Positions 22,200 through 33,922 of a stretch of DNA of 64,000 nt are shown here, one piece after another. A model generated the notes under the pieces. The model saw only the letters and a program-made list of their open reading frames with translations, was not told where the DNA came from and did not search any database. A program made the translations under genes and the position numbers. Position 1 is the stretch's first letter, and every line of letters starts with the position of its first letter. The stretch comes from Calliopum simillimum (Eukaryota; Arthropoda; Insecta; Diptera; Lauxaniidae): the NCBI GenBank assembly GCA_951812925.1, contig OX638370.1, positions 33,909,948 to 33,973,947 on the forward strand, in the 5' to 3' direction.

Positions 22200-22945
22200 A
22201 AACTAGTAATGGTAGTATCTTTGGCCTGGACAAAAACTAAATACCCTACACTGCATTTCAAGTATATTACATATTTAACACTTAGTTGATAAAAACTATG
22301 CGATATTCTTGTACATACAAGTTTTTATTAAAATAAATTGTTTTATTCTTCCATAACTTCTAGGAGAGTTTAAGAAGTGTTACGCCTTTTCCGAGCTCAC
22401 CTCGATAGCTTGCATTTATTGTTCCGAGTGTTTGAGTAAAATTCGGTTAGGGTTTCTTAAAAAAATCTTTCAATATAGCATTTTCAAACTTTCGCTTACA
22501 TGGGAGGTGCCACGCCCTCTAGTCCTAATTCGCCTTCTTTTTGCTCAGAGTTTGCAATTAATGCTCTTAGTACTTGCGTAAAATTTGGTTGGATGATCTC
22601 AGAAAACACTTTCAGTATATCATTTTGAAACTTTTGCTTATATGGGAGATGCCACGCCCTCTAGTAAGAGTTCGCCTAGTATTTATGTGTATTTTGCTTC
22701 TGTTATTGCAAATAATGCTCTTATTATTGCATTTTGAATATATTTTTTGTATGGGCGGTAGGCGTATCCGTTGACCGATTTCGCTCATTTTCAATCCCCC
22801 AAGCTAGCTTTTACGGCGGAAGCAGAGTACCAAATTTAATTGAAATATGTTGTTTAGTTTTCCCAAAAAATTTATTTCCACGCACCCCCAGCCAGCCAGC
22901 CAGCCAGATAGACGGACAAAGAGAATTGGATTTCAATACCAGGCT
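22200..22945 (+). mobile_element. Repeat family X, copy 4, 3' truncated
   Basis: Has the degenerate 5' end (GGCCTGGACAAAA, ATACCCTACACTG), subunits with GGGAGGTGCCACGCCCTCTAG, the GGGCGGTAGGCGTATCC block and the CCAGCCAGCC tract (22888-22905). The TATATCGACTC block and terminal hairpin are missing. Open frames in the range 22574-22964 are shadows. Confidence 0.75.
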
Positions 22946-22979
22946 GTATTTAACGTTTAATTAATTTTTCTTTATTTTC

Positions 22980-23050
22980 ATAGGTCGCACCCACTCAGAA
23001 TTGTCTTATCGGCCCCTAGGGGGGCGCGCCCAACCTGTTGAGAACCACTG
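22980..23050 (-). mobile_element. hAT element terminus (fragment)
   Basis: Read on the minus strand from 23050 the sequence starts CAGTGGTTCTCAACAGGTTG, the well-known terminal wording of Charlie-like hAT elements, then passes into a GC-rich patch (gcgcgcccccctaggggcc). I do not find the partner end, so this is a remnant. Confidence 0.5.
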
Positions 23051-23189
23051 CCATAAAGCATTCGAACGCCTCTTTTAATTAAAATTTCATCGTTAAAATT
23101 TAAAAATAAAAACCGAACATGTGGATCTTATACTAGACAAATTGTTGTGTGGTCCGATATAGCACCCACACACATACATTATATTTTGT

Positions 23190-24475
23190 TTGCTAATGCT
23201 TCCGTGATGCCGGTTTCCTGAACTATGGAAGATCGGTACGGAAACCTCTATTGCTAAGACTACATCTGCCTCTGAATCTAAAGACTATAGACCAATAAGC
23301 ATTCTGCCTGCTTTAGGAAAGGTATTCGAAAAAATAATTTATGATCAAATCAATGAGTATTTAAATGACAACAATTTGCTATCTCCTCTGCAGTCCGGTT
23401 TTCGTTCGGGTCATAGTTGTTCGACTGCTGCCTTAAAAATTGATGACGACATTCTGTGCTCCCATGATCAGACCCTTCTCTATCTCATCGACTTTCCAAA
23501 GGGCTTTGATTCCGTCAATCATAACAGACTTTGTTATAAACTCAATACCACACTACCTAGAGGAAAGAATGCAACGGGTCAAAATAACGACTAGTTTTTC
23601 ATCCCTTAAAGTTATTAACTCTGGAGTACTTAAGGCATCTATCTTAGGTCTCTTACTTTACTCTATGTTAATTAGCGACATTTGTAAATACTCTAAAGTA
23701 CACGCCTACGCTGATGACATCCAGATTTATCTCTCTGCACATAAAGATCTTATTGAAGACTTGAATTACCGACTGAACTCTGACTTGTCCGCACTGTACA
23801 GATGGGCTGCTACCAACTTGCTATTAATTAATCCCACAAAATCTAAAGTGCTGCTAATTGCAAGATTTGAAACAAGCCTTTTTAGATATTCCATCCTTGT
23901 ATATTGGGAATACCCAGTTAAATGTGGTTAATAAAATAAAAAACCTTGGATTTATTTTTAACTCTAAAATTACTTGTACTGACCATATAAATACCACAAT
24001 TGGAAAAAAATATACGGGACCTTACGCTTTTTCCGTACCTCAGTAGGCTTGACCCCTCTTTTGACTAGACGAAGACTTGTAGTACAAGTGATTATGCCTC
24101 ATATAACTTACTTCGACGTTGTCTATAGTAGGCTAGACACTCAGTTACAGCACAAACTTCTTGTAGCTTTCAACAATGCGGCTAGATATGTTTACGGTAT
24201 CTCTAGGTTTGAGCAGATTTCTGAAATAAGTAAAAGAGTTCTTGGCTGCGGTTTGTTGGACTATCTAGATAATCGCAACATTATGTCTCTTCATAAACTA
24301 CTTAGTCTATACTCAAAAGCCTGAATACCTGTTTGAAAAACTAACTTTTCCTCAATCTACTAGATCACTCAATTTCAATATTCCTAGGTACAACTACCTT
24401 AATGGCTCTAGATTCTTTTATATAAGCACCATTAGACTGTGGATTTCATTACCCATTAATATCAGAAAAAATACA
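23190..24475 (+). pseudogene. 5'-truncated LINE with reverse transcriptase remnants
   Basis: In frame-shifted order: DYRPISILPALGKVFEKIIY (about 23283), LSPLQSGFRSGHSCSTAAL and LIDFPKGFDSVNH (23376-23530), the RT catalytic box YADD (23707-23718) in VHAYADDIQIYLS, then LLINPTKSKVLLI. After these come the post-RT region with AFNNAARYVYGISRFEQ (24049-24324) and SRFFYISTIRLWISLP near 24420. These are RT motifs of a CR1/jockey-group LINE. It is related to, but clearly diverged from, the LINEs at 7951 and 61980. Several frameshifts; not functional. Confidence 0.85.
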
Positions 24476-25510
24476 TATGTAACCAAAATAATTTTTTAAT
24501 CGCGATAATTAACAAGAACACACATTTCTTTACCAACTGAAATTTATAGTGCGCTTTATTTACATGTGTACGAGTATATTTTTATCTAATCATTTATAAC
24601 AACAATGGCACACTTAAAAAAATTGTATGCAATCTATTCGTATGTGTCCTTTTATAGCCTCTAAAAGAAGCAAAACTAAAAAATTAATCGTCTCTTCACG
24701 AGTAACTCATTCTGGAATTTAAGAAAAATCTTTTAAGTGCAGAAGTTAAAAAAAAATTTTTGATTTTATTAAAAATTTTTGAAAGGGTTTTTCAGATACA
24801 GATTTTTAACGTTACTTAACATTTCCGTTAGCTGAGGTGACTGTGAACACCGGAAATGACTTTGGACCACAAGAAAAAAAAAGATTAAAATCGAAATATT
24901 ATCATCTCATAGACTATTTATCAAATTGTATTGTGGCAATCAGTATGTATGAACGCGAACTTACAGTTATTTGTCGCATTTTTTGAAAGTTCAGGAACTT
25001 AGTACTCATTGACAATTTGATTTCCCGAATCTTTAAAAAAATTATATTAGAAGAGTTTTTCTTTTATAAGTCTCTAGAATTATAGAATATATTATTCTAG
25101 AAAAATAATTCTAGACAATTTTGTAGCCCTGAAAATTTTCTATAGAATTAACTTCAAAGTTGTTTTTGTGCGGCAAGTAGTTTAGGAGATATTCTAATCT
25201 AAAAGTGTCAAAGCTTGGTAATGCATACATGCGGTATATAAATGTGCATAGGCGTATGTTGATTGCCATAATTTATGAACGATGAGTCGAACGAAAAAAG
25301 CAAAACCACCAGGTTATAGCGAATTGTCTGCTCCATAAAAGATAAGCAATGTATGTTCACATTCATTTTACCGTTAAGGAGTTATTTAGTAAAAGCCATA
25401 AAAATTAAGGAAATCGTTAAAAAAATTAGTTTTTTGTTTATTTTATTTTATATATTTTTTTTTTCGATGTACAAGAGAAGATTCCAACGGAAGTACATAT
25501 ATGCATATAG
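24476..25510 (+). repeat. Orphan A-downstream/B-upstream spacer without its genes
   Basis: 24476-24720 matches the distal A spacer (17450-17690; 60220-60430). 24759-25510 matches the B upstream block (19757-20460), including CACCGGAAATGACTT, 'aatgcatacatg' and 'cgatgtacaagrgaa'. It stops just short of the position of a B promoter, and foreign sequence follows. No gene remains on either side, so this is the trace of a third A-B unit. Confidence 0.75.
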
Positions 25511-26325
25511 ACTGATTCCATTCCAATCATATGGTGGGTGTGCACTTAGGTTTGAGTATCAACTTCAAACTAGCAAATTATTTTTCTACAAACAAAATGA
25601 GGGAATACGTATTTATTTATTTTATTTTTTTTTTGGACCAAAATTGGGAATTTTATGGCGTTTTGTAGGAATTTTGCCCAAAATTTAATTTTGAAAAAAT
25701 CATGAAGTGCAATCGGTTTTTTCAACAGTAATTCTTTATTTATCAACTGTTTTACGTGTACATGTATCAAAGTTTATTTGATGCTCCATAAAATTCTTTT
25801 ACGTAATATAGAAAAATTTCTTTAACCCTTCACGATGTGCCTTAACACGTTCTAAATCGGACGTCGTAGCACATCAAATTTTTTTCCAGATTCTGTTTAC
25901 TTATCGTTCAAATGATGTATAAAAAAATTTTCACTCGTGACTCTTCGACTAAATTTTGAGATAATCGCTTTTTCAATTGGGGCATTTTCCCGTACAAAAA
26001 GAAAAAAAAAATTTTTTTTAACTACATTAAACAAAAATTAAAATAATCACAATCGATGTGTTTTGCGATGCTAAACGCGAATCCAGATAAAATAAAGATG
26101 CCGAGGATTCGATTAAAGAGGAACAAACAGTTTATTTAATGAAATGTATTTCGTACAAAGTTCAGTTTGCTTCAATGAAAAATTAGAATAAAAATTGTTT
26201 GAATAAACAAAACATTCTTAGGCTTCTATACAAAAAGTGTAGCAAGTGTTTTAGTATATAGTACATATTTAATTGTGTATATATATATTTTAACAAATCC
26301 AACCTCACAATTGTTCTATTGTGTA

Positions 26326-28373
26326 GGGGAAGGTGGGGAATCGTGGGCCACGTTTTTATTTTGTTAAATATCTTCAAAAAAAATTAAAAATTTTGCAAAT
26401 TGTAATATGGTATGTTATTCTACATTAAGTTAGGTAACTTTTGACTATTACACATTCTAACAATTCTTTTGTTTTTTCCGACTTTTCGTGGTTTGAAAAA
26501 AATTAGTGTTTTTGCGATTTTCCAAAATGGTGGGGAATCGTGGGCCACCGCCGTAATTAAGTAAAAATCAAACAATTATGATGCAAAACTTTATTGAATT
26601 AGTTGAAATGACAAGTAAAGTTATTTTAATCGACAAAATGAAGAAGAAGGGTTATACACGATCAATCAGATACGCAATTTGGGCACGTGAATGTGTTGGC
26701 GGAGGTAGCACATTTTGCATGAACATCTCGAACACATTCCATGCATGCAACTGAATTGTTTTTGGTCAGTTTCTTTGGCATTGACTCCAAACAAAGTATG
26801 CAGAAGTCAACATCTTCATCGTCGGAAGAATCACGTCGCGCTGGTTGTGATCTAGTTCCGCGCTTCTTGGGTGCAGGTGTCTCCTTTGCTTCCTTTTCTT
26901 TCTTGCGATTGATTTCAGCCTTCTCACGCAATTCAGTGACAAATTCAGGCGATGTTAAAATGGCACTCCTCATCGGTTTGCGACCACGATTGGACTTTTT
27001 AGCTGGTGCTCCTTGTTTCAGTGGGCCAGATTGTCGCAATTTTTGTGAAAGTGAGGCAGAAGAGCTGGTACCTGATGTGCTAGCTACTGCTGAAGACTCA
27101 GAAGTTGTGACTTTTTCATGTATATGAGTTTCGACATCACGATTTGTGACAATAATTTTGCGTTCGTTATCTCCATTCTCTTCATCACTGCCATCGCATT
27201 GATCCTCACCACTTAGTTGTGAAGAAATAAAATCAACTTCAGTAAACACGTTCGCATTGAATGGGAAAATTCCGCATGATTTAAAACCACTCTTTATGTT
27301 TTTTGGTGTGACGGCTATGTCAAGACATTAGTCAACAATCAGTGGAACGTGGTGAAGATCGTAAAGTACACCGACGTTGGCTCCCTTCCAATCATCGTGC
27401 TTCTGTGCGTACACCAGGACCGAAAACGGAGACATCCAAAGGCTACATCCTATGCGTACAATGTGGAGGGAAAGATAGCATTGTGATGTCATGAGCAAGG
27501 GCCTTTTCGATGACTTCAATTGACAAATGCGATGCATTATTGTCTACCAGCAAAATTGTGGGTGAGCCGGCATGAGCATGATCAAGTGATCCATATACTG
27601 CAAAAATAACTCGGCTGTCATCCATCCACTGCCAATTGCCATGCCTTCAGCGCCATGAGATGCATGGGTCATGAATATTGCTTTCATGTTTTTGCGAGGA
27701 AAAATGAAAAACGGTGGAATCGAAATACCACTCGCACTGACTGACAACGCCATCGTCACATTTGTTCCTCTATCGGCTGATGTATACGTGCCTATCCTTT
27801 TTTTGCCTTTTTGTGCAATAACTTTTACGACTTTGTTGGGAACAGTGGGCAATCCCGTCTCGTCCATATTCCAAATTCGATGGACCTCAAATTTTGTTGC
27901 ATTGAGCACAAAACATCATAAACACAACTTACAAATGTATATTGATACGAAAACTGTCAAAACACGGGTGGCCCACGATTCCCCACCAAAAGTGGCTCAC
28001 GATTCCCCACAAGCTACTTTTTGCAAAACAACGGCGTGTAATTGACTTGTTGAAGTGTCATGCAAAATTACTTTTGTATGTTGAAAGGCAAAGGTCTAAC
28101 GATAATAAAAAACATATTTACCTGTGTTTTGTCGTAGCAATTCGTCCAAAAATGACGGAAATCAAACACGCAAAAAAAGTTTTGCAGATACTTTTTTTGG
28201 GCGAGTATTGTACAAAGCAAATAAAACGCGTACGTTTGTCAACAACCAATGTAAAAATAAGTTGAGGCTTAGAGAAAATGATTACAGTTGCATTTAACTA
28301 TTTATCTCGACATACTGCCAAAAGGTGGCGGTGTCTCACGATTCCCCATGGCCCACGATTCCCCACTTTCCCC
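26326..28373 (-). mobile_element. pogo-like DNA transposon, 2048 bp, TA target
   Basis: Terminal inverted repeats GGGGAAGGTGGGGAATCGTG and GGGGAAAGTGGGGAATCGTG are flanked by TA (26324-26325, 28374-28375). The motif GTGGGGAATCGTGGGCCAC or close variants recurs inside: near 26530, twice at 27968-28010 and twice at 28333-28368. These repeated copies are plausible transposase-binding iterons. The transposase remnant is on the minus strand. Confidence 0.85.
26662..27909 (-). pseudogene. pogo/Tigger-like transposase remnant with C-terminal PHD-type zinc finger
   Basis: On the minus strand: IWNMDETGLPTVPNK (first catalytic Asp, 27544-27909), TILLVDNNASHLS and FPPHCTHRM (second Asp, 27443-27625). 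A further frame has PLDVSVFGPG (third Asp, about 27425-27450). A 195-codon segment (26662-27249) starts acidic and Ser-rich, continues through basic KKSNRGRKPMRSAILTSPEF and KKRGTRSQPARR, and ends in a finger with CILC, CMEC, HAKC and CPNC. This is the DDE_1 family with the insect-type PHD tail. The N-terminal DNA-binding domain is missing and frames are broken, so no activity is expected. Confidence 0.85.
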
Positions 28374-29509
28374 TATAGTTTATGAGATATTGTAACCTAA
28401 AGACCAAAAAAAGTCGTTTTTTTTCCATTTTTTGAAGCTATATAACTATGTAACATATCATTTATTCGTCAAATGTGGCTTAAATACTTGAAAGCCCCAA
28501 TCTTTTCCTTTAAAACCTTATTTTAATAATATTTATATCTCCATGTTTCTAAGAGATATCGTAGACCGAAATATTGTCAAAACGGTTTTTTTGCACTTTT
28601 GTGTCTTTTTAGGTTAGGATATCTTTGAGGCAAAAAAAGATATCAACATAATTTAAATTAGGTTTTAAAGGCATAGATTAGGACTTTAAAGTTGCTTACC
28701 AGATTTAACGAAATTAAAATTTCTTTCACATTTTAAACATGTTCAACGAACCGACTACTTCTAAATTCAGCCGTTTGACACCCCGAGTGTTGTTGTTACG
28801 TGTATGACATACGGCTGAATTTTGAAATGGTCGGTTATATAGCTTCAAAAAATGGAAAAAAAACGACTTTTTTTGGTCTCTAGGTTACAATATCTCATAA
28901 ACTATACACAATAGAGCAATTCTGAGGTTGGATTCGCGTTTAACATCGCAAAACACATCGATTGTGATTATTTTAATTTTAGTTTAATGTAGTTAAACAA
29001 ATTTTTTTTTCTTTTTGTATGGGAAAATGCCCCAATTGGAAAAGCGATTATCTCAAAATTTAGTCGAAGAGTCACGAGTGAAATTTTTTTTATGCATCAT
29101 TTGAACGATAAGTAAACAGAATCTGGAAAAAAATTTGATGTGCTACGACGTCCGAATTAGAACGGGTTAAGGCACACCGTTTCTTACTTTCTTTAAAATT
29201 GACTTTTATATTTTAAATAAAAATGCTAATTTTCTCAAAAACACCATCTTTTTTTTTCTCGAAAATTTGCACACTGATAGTAAAGCACGTATTCTTTATT
29301 CCAGTTATGACTGCTTTCTTGCTTTTTTGTTGCAAGTGTAAAATTTGCAATTTTTAATGTTGCATTTGCGTTCTTGTCTACCAAATGAATAAGAAAAATT
29401 ACACAGTTCTGTTTTCACTTTCCTAGACGGTTTTGCGATACTGATTCCGAAAATGGCACTTACATTCTTCTACCATTTTTGGTTTTTTGAATAAAACCTA
29501 TAAATTTAA

Positions 29510-29935
29510 AAAACCGAATTCTTTGTTTTCGAGACACAAAATTCATTCGTTCATCTATATTATTGATGGAAACTAAATATACTCAAGGTCTAGAGAACCA
29601 AGCATTGTTTGTGTTTTTTGCGATTTGACAGTACCTTGGCTTTTGTTTTTTTTTTCGGAAGTTCTCGGCATTTTTATTAGTTTTTTTTTCCATTACTTTC
29701 ATGTAATTGTGCTGTGCTGTTATGAGTATGCAACAAGAAATTATCCCTCTGGTTCCCTCACTCTTCTAAACATGGCATTTTTTAATACTTTTGCATTTCT
29801 TTGCAAAACGCCATAAAGTCCCCAATTTTGGTCCGAATAAAACAAAAAAAAAAAATACGAGTAGCATTTCTCAAAACCAGAGTGTGTTACCAACTAACAA
29901 TTTGGCAATTTTTCACAACAGACGGCGCACAAAGG
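29510..29935. repeat. Duplicated non-coding segment, paralogous to 56605-57240
   Basis: 29510-29800 ('ttcgagacacaaaattcatt' to 'catggcattttttaatac') matches 56990-57235, and 29870-29932 (GTGTGTTACCAACTAACAAT) matches 56608-56665. The two blocks occur in opposite order in the two places, so at least one rearrangement followed the duplication. No coding signal. Confidence 0.75.
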
Positions 29936-30290
29936 GGTATTGTATGCGCTTTTACGCATTTAATTGAAAAAAAATTTTTTAAAGATTATTAAATTCTGCG
30001 TCACAAACAATAAAAATTGTTGACCTAACATTACTAGTATAAAAGTTATATGCGGTTGAAGATCAACTTTTTTTGCTTTCATTCGCGCGCTGTAAAAAAT
30101 TTGAATTTTTTGGCTTTTTTAAAGTACATTTTTATTAAAAAAAAAAGTTTTTTGTGGAAAAAGTTTTAATGGAACCTTTAACTTCAGGTAATTGTGGTTC
30201 TTACTACATAACAGTTTTTTTTGAATTAATGTTTAAAAAATTTTGTTTTATATATATAAAATATGTGTTAAAAAATTAAGGTTTTTTATT
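29936..30290. other. A/T-rich non-coding DNA
   Basis: Nothing beyond A/T homopolymers is seen. Confidence 0.5.
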
Positions 30291-30291
30291 A

Positions 30292-31177
30292 CACAGGTTT
30301 ACAAAAAAAAAAAAATGTCATGGCGTTTTGATCAGACTATGTGTTTCCTAGGGACTTTGACGTCCTGAATCCGAATCCGGGGTCCGTTTTTTTCCAGAGC
30401 GTCTGAGAAAAAAGATTTCAAGGTCATATGGAGGTCAACATGGGGTTCATGTGTCGTTTAGTGATAAGTTCGCTAAAATTCTGAAATTAATTTTTAATCA
30501 TTGAGCTCTTAGGTTTTTAAAAGAATATGTGAGCAAGAAGAGTATCTCGGACCTAGTTTCAGAGATATAGCCATCGGAAGATCAGAACATACATCTTCTA
30601 TGAAAACCGCTATAAGTTGGGAACCCCTGAACGGATGTAGAAAATATTGGCGTCATATGAAAGGTATTTTAACGTTGTTGTTATTGTTGTTGCTGGTGTT
30701 GTTGATTTATTTGTTGTTGTAATTGAAAAATTTCACAAAATTTCAAAAAAGCTGATATCTCGGAAACTATGAATCTAATGGAAAATATTTCCAAAACATT
30801 TTTATAGGTTGTCAAAATACCTTTCATATAACACCAATATTGTACAAATCCATCCAGGAGTTTCCAACTTATAGCAGTTTTCATGGAAGATAAATCCGGA
30901 TCTTCCGATGGCTATATCTCCAAAACTAGGTCCGAGATACCCTTTTTGATCACATTATATTTTTAAGGACTAAGAAATCAATGATAAAAAATTGGTTTCA
31001 GAATTTTAGCCAATTTATCACTAAACGGCACATGACCTCCATATGAGCTTGAAAAATTTTTCTCAGACGTTCTGGAAAAAAACGGACCCGGGACTCGGAT
31101 TCAGGACGTCAAAGTCCCTAGGAAACACATAGTCCGGTCAAAACGCCATGACATTTTTTTTTTTTTGTAAACCTGTG
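30292..31177. mobile_element. Foldback/MITE with TTA target duplication, 886 bp
   Basis: Ends CACAGGTTTACAAA and its complement are flanked by TTA (30289-30291 and 31178-31180). The arms (30292-30675 and 30815-31177) share GATTCGGATTCAGGACGTCA (complemented) and GATATAGCCATCGGAAGATC. The loop holds a (GTT)n microsatellite (30674-30722). TWA duplication suggests a PIF/Harbinger-type MITE, as for 9430-10387, though the ends differ in sequence. Confidence 0.8.
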
Positions 31178-31439
31178 TTATTCAAGTGGAGTTAAAGTAT
31201 TTTAGGTTGTGCAAGGTTTTCATCTTGTTATGATTTTCTTTAACTATAGACTGTCCATAATAAGTGTTAAAAATTTGGTTGTGCCATGTTTTGCTCCTTT
31301 GGAATTATTTAACTTTTTGTGAGAGAACTCCAGTCGCTATAATCACAAGAAGCAAGTGCAGCCACCAACAATGCAATGATTTTTTTCCTTTCGTTTTGTT
31401 TTTCTTCTTAAATTTTGATGGACCCTTTTAGTTCAGGTA

Positions 31440-32304
31440 TTGGGTGTACAACATAAAAACCGGAATTTTTTAGCGAAATTTGATGCTTTATTGTGGAAAA
31501 ATGTTACAATATATTTTATTCAAAGTATTGTCCATTGGAAGCTACAACATTTTCCCATCTTTCAGGCAATTTATGAACTCCATCCCAAAAAAATTGCGCC
31601 GGTTTGGCGGCCAAAAATTAATCTATCCAATTTTCGATATCTTGAACTTAAGTGAAGCGTATTCCTGATAGGGCATTCTGCATCGATCGGAACAAATGGT
31701 TGTCTGATGGTGCAAGGTCTGGGCTATAAAGCGGGTGAGGCAAAATTTCCCATCCGTTGTATTCCAGGTAATTTTTGACTGGGGCAGCAATATGTGGCCG
31801 AGCGTTGTCATGATGAAAAATTATTGCTTCGTGTCTGGTCGCATTTTCCGGGCGTTTTTCGATGATGGCACGCTTCAAACGTATTAATTGTGTTCGATAG
31901 AGGTCACCTGTGAGCATTACAGAGCATTCCCTTGGCACCATGGATATTTGCCTTTGGCTGGGAAGGTCCTGGTTGTCCGGGCTTCATATATGAATGTTTG
32001 CGTTTCGGGTTGTGGTAATGGATCCATTTTTCATCCCCAGTCACGATCCGATGCAAAAATGACTTTTGGCAGCAGTTTTCTTTGCAAAAAAATGACCCAA
32101 CAGAACCTCTTTTTCTCCAATTTTCGAAGTTATTCATCTTGAAAAATAATAATGATGCACACAAGATAAAATTGTTTTGTTGACTGATTTTGACAGCTGT
32201 CAAATGTACCTTCAAAATGACATATATATAAAGTTCGAGCTTTCACGATATTTGTTAGTACGGACATCCACCGTCAAATTCCGGTTTTTAAGTTGTACAC
32301 CCAA
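31440..32304 (-). mobile_element. mariner element with internal deletion (M-a), 865 bp
   Basis: Terminal repeats TTGGGTGTACAACWTAAAAA with CCGGAATTT are present at both ends, flanked by TA (31438-31439, 32305-32306). Minus-strand transposase pieces are MNNFENWRKR (N-terminus, about 32135), IVTGDEKWIHYHNPKRK (first Asp), and IFHHDNARPHIA with YSPDLAPSD (second and third Asp, 34 residues between). Material between the N-terminal domain and the first Asp is deleted and frames are shifted. Non-autonomous; the same family as 40832-41088 and 41573-42454. Confidence 0.92.
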
Positions 32305-32306
32305 TA

Positions 32307-32867
32307 TTTTTGTAATACAAAAGTGGTTTTTGTTTTGTGAAAAAGTGTTTTTTTTTTATATTTAAATTTTTTTTTTGTTCGTTAGTTTAAAATCAAGTGC
32401 ATTTTAGCTATATACATAGACATATAGTCGTTCCAAAAGTGAGCTCAAACAAAAATGTTTTGATTTTAATAAAGAGTTACTTATTATGAAAAAAAGGGTT
32501 GCGGGTTTTTGCGCGGCTGTGAGAAATTTTAATTTTTTTAAGGCAAACTGACATGTCCAATATGAATGAAAGTGGAGCAAAAAATAAATAAAAAGTTAAA
32601 TACAGACTTATGGGCAAATCCGAAAATAATCTTCTCTTATATGACCCAGTTTTAAAAAAAAAAATTTTTTCATGTACAATAACCAAATGTGGTGGAATTT
32701 ATTCCTAGACGCATAAGCTGAAATTTCCAATAGGCGAACAAAAAAATTTCGACCTGAGGGGGTGTCAGGAGGTCGTTTTATCTGAAAATTTTGAGAAAAT
32801 CGAGATTTTCGATAATATACGGGAGAGCACATATTTCAGAAGTAGTAGATATGTTACGGGGCACCTT
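32307..32867. other. Non-coding DNA
   Basis: No conserved frame or element boundary is seen. Two minus-strand frames here (32477-32686, 32608-32832) overlap each other and lack domains. Confidence 0.45.
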
Positions 32868-33922
32868 TCCAAATATTCTGAAGTAAAATTCAAAAACATC
32901 GTATGTGGGTCGTGGCGACAGAATGGGTTAAAAAGTCTAAATCACTCATTACGGCCACATAACAGGTCCTTAAATTCTGAAACAAATCAAGCAAGTTCCT
33001 TGATAAAAAATAAATCGACTTTGCTTATGATATTTTTTAATCTAAGCGCCCCTGCCGAGTAAAAAATGAAAAACGCTAAATTTTGGGTAAAAAATGCGAT
33101 TATTGGCGATATGCGATCGAGCACACCATAGCGACACATAAGGTAAGATAGCGGGATATCTAACAAACATTCTGGAGTAAAATTCAAAAAAATCCTATGT
33201 GGGTTGTGGCGCCAGAATGGGTTAAAAAGTTTAAATCGCTCATTACGGCCACGTAACAGGTCCTAAAATTCTGGAAAAAATCAAGCAAATTCCTTGAGAA
33301 AAAATAAATCGACTTTTTTATGATGTTTTTTTAATTTGAGCCCCTCATTTGGAGCAAAAAATGAATAAACTCAAAATTTCGCTTTTCGCCAAAAATCACG
33401 TTTTTTACCCAAAAATTAGCGTTTTTTATTTTTTACTTAGCAGGGGGCGCTTAAATTAAAAAAACATCATAAACAAATTCGCTTTATTTTCTATCAAGGA
33501 GTTTGCTTGATTTTTTTCAGAATTTTAGCACCTGTTACGTGGCCGTAATGAGCGCTTTAAACTTTTGAACCCATTCTGACGCCACGACCCACATACGATT
33601 TTTCTGAATTTTACTCCAGAATATTTGTTACATATCCCGCTATCTTTTCCTATGTGTCGCTATGGTGTGCTCAATCGCATATCGCCAATAATCGCATTTT
33701 TTACCCAAAATTTTGCGTTTTTCATTTTTTACTCGGCAGGGGGCGCTTAGATTAAAAAATATCATAAGCAAAGTCGATTTATTTTTTATCAAGGAACTTG
33801 CTTGATTTGTTTCAGAATTTTAGGACCTGTTATGTGGCCGTAATGAGTGATTTAGACTTTTTAACCCATTTTGTCGCCACGACCCACATACGATGTTTTT
33901 GAATTTTACTTCAGAATATTTT
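32868..33922. repeat. Four-unit giant palindrome, ~1055 bp
   Basis: Two tandem ~300-bp subunits (32868-33165, 33166-33390) are followed by both in inverted order (33395-33922). Each unit contains GTATGTGGGTCGTGGCG, TTACGGCCACRTAACAGGTC and GATATGCGATCGAGCACACC-like words. The centre is near 33392. There is no coding content. It is probably a foldback element whose arms are internally duplicated. It abuts the next palindrome at 33923. Confidence 0.85.

Larger units (their letters stand above)
25600..29870. repeat. Large inverted-repeat structure around a pogo-like element
   Basis: Outer inverted pieces are 25600-25680 and 29805-29870 (sharing GGACCAAAATTGGG and TATGGCGTTTTG). Inner arms are about 25815-26095 plus 26300-26325 plus 28376-28440, paired with 29175-28850. 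Shared words include GATGTGCTACGACGTCCGA (complemented), GTCACGAGTGAAA and ATCGATTGTGATTATTTT. The pogo-like element sits in the left arm, and about 200 bp (26096-26299) is a separate insertion flanked by an AATCCA-like repeat. Apart from the transposase remnants no gene is seen. Confidence 0.75.

Noticed and set aside
26741..28045. Plus-strand frames of 128 and 124 aa
   Set aside because: Antisense to the pogo-like transposase, whose minus-strand reading has clear catalytic and zinc-finger motifs.
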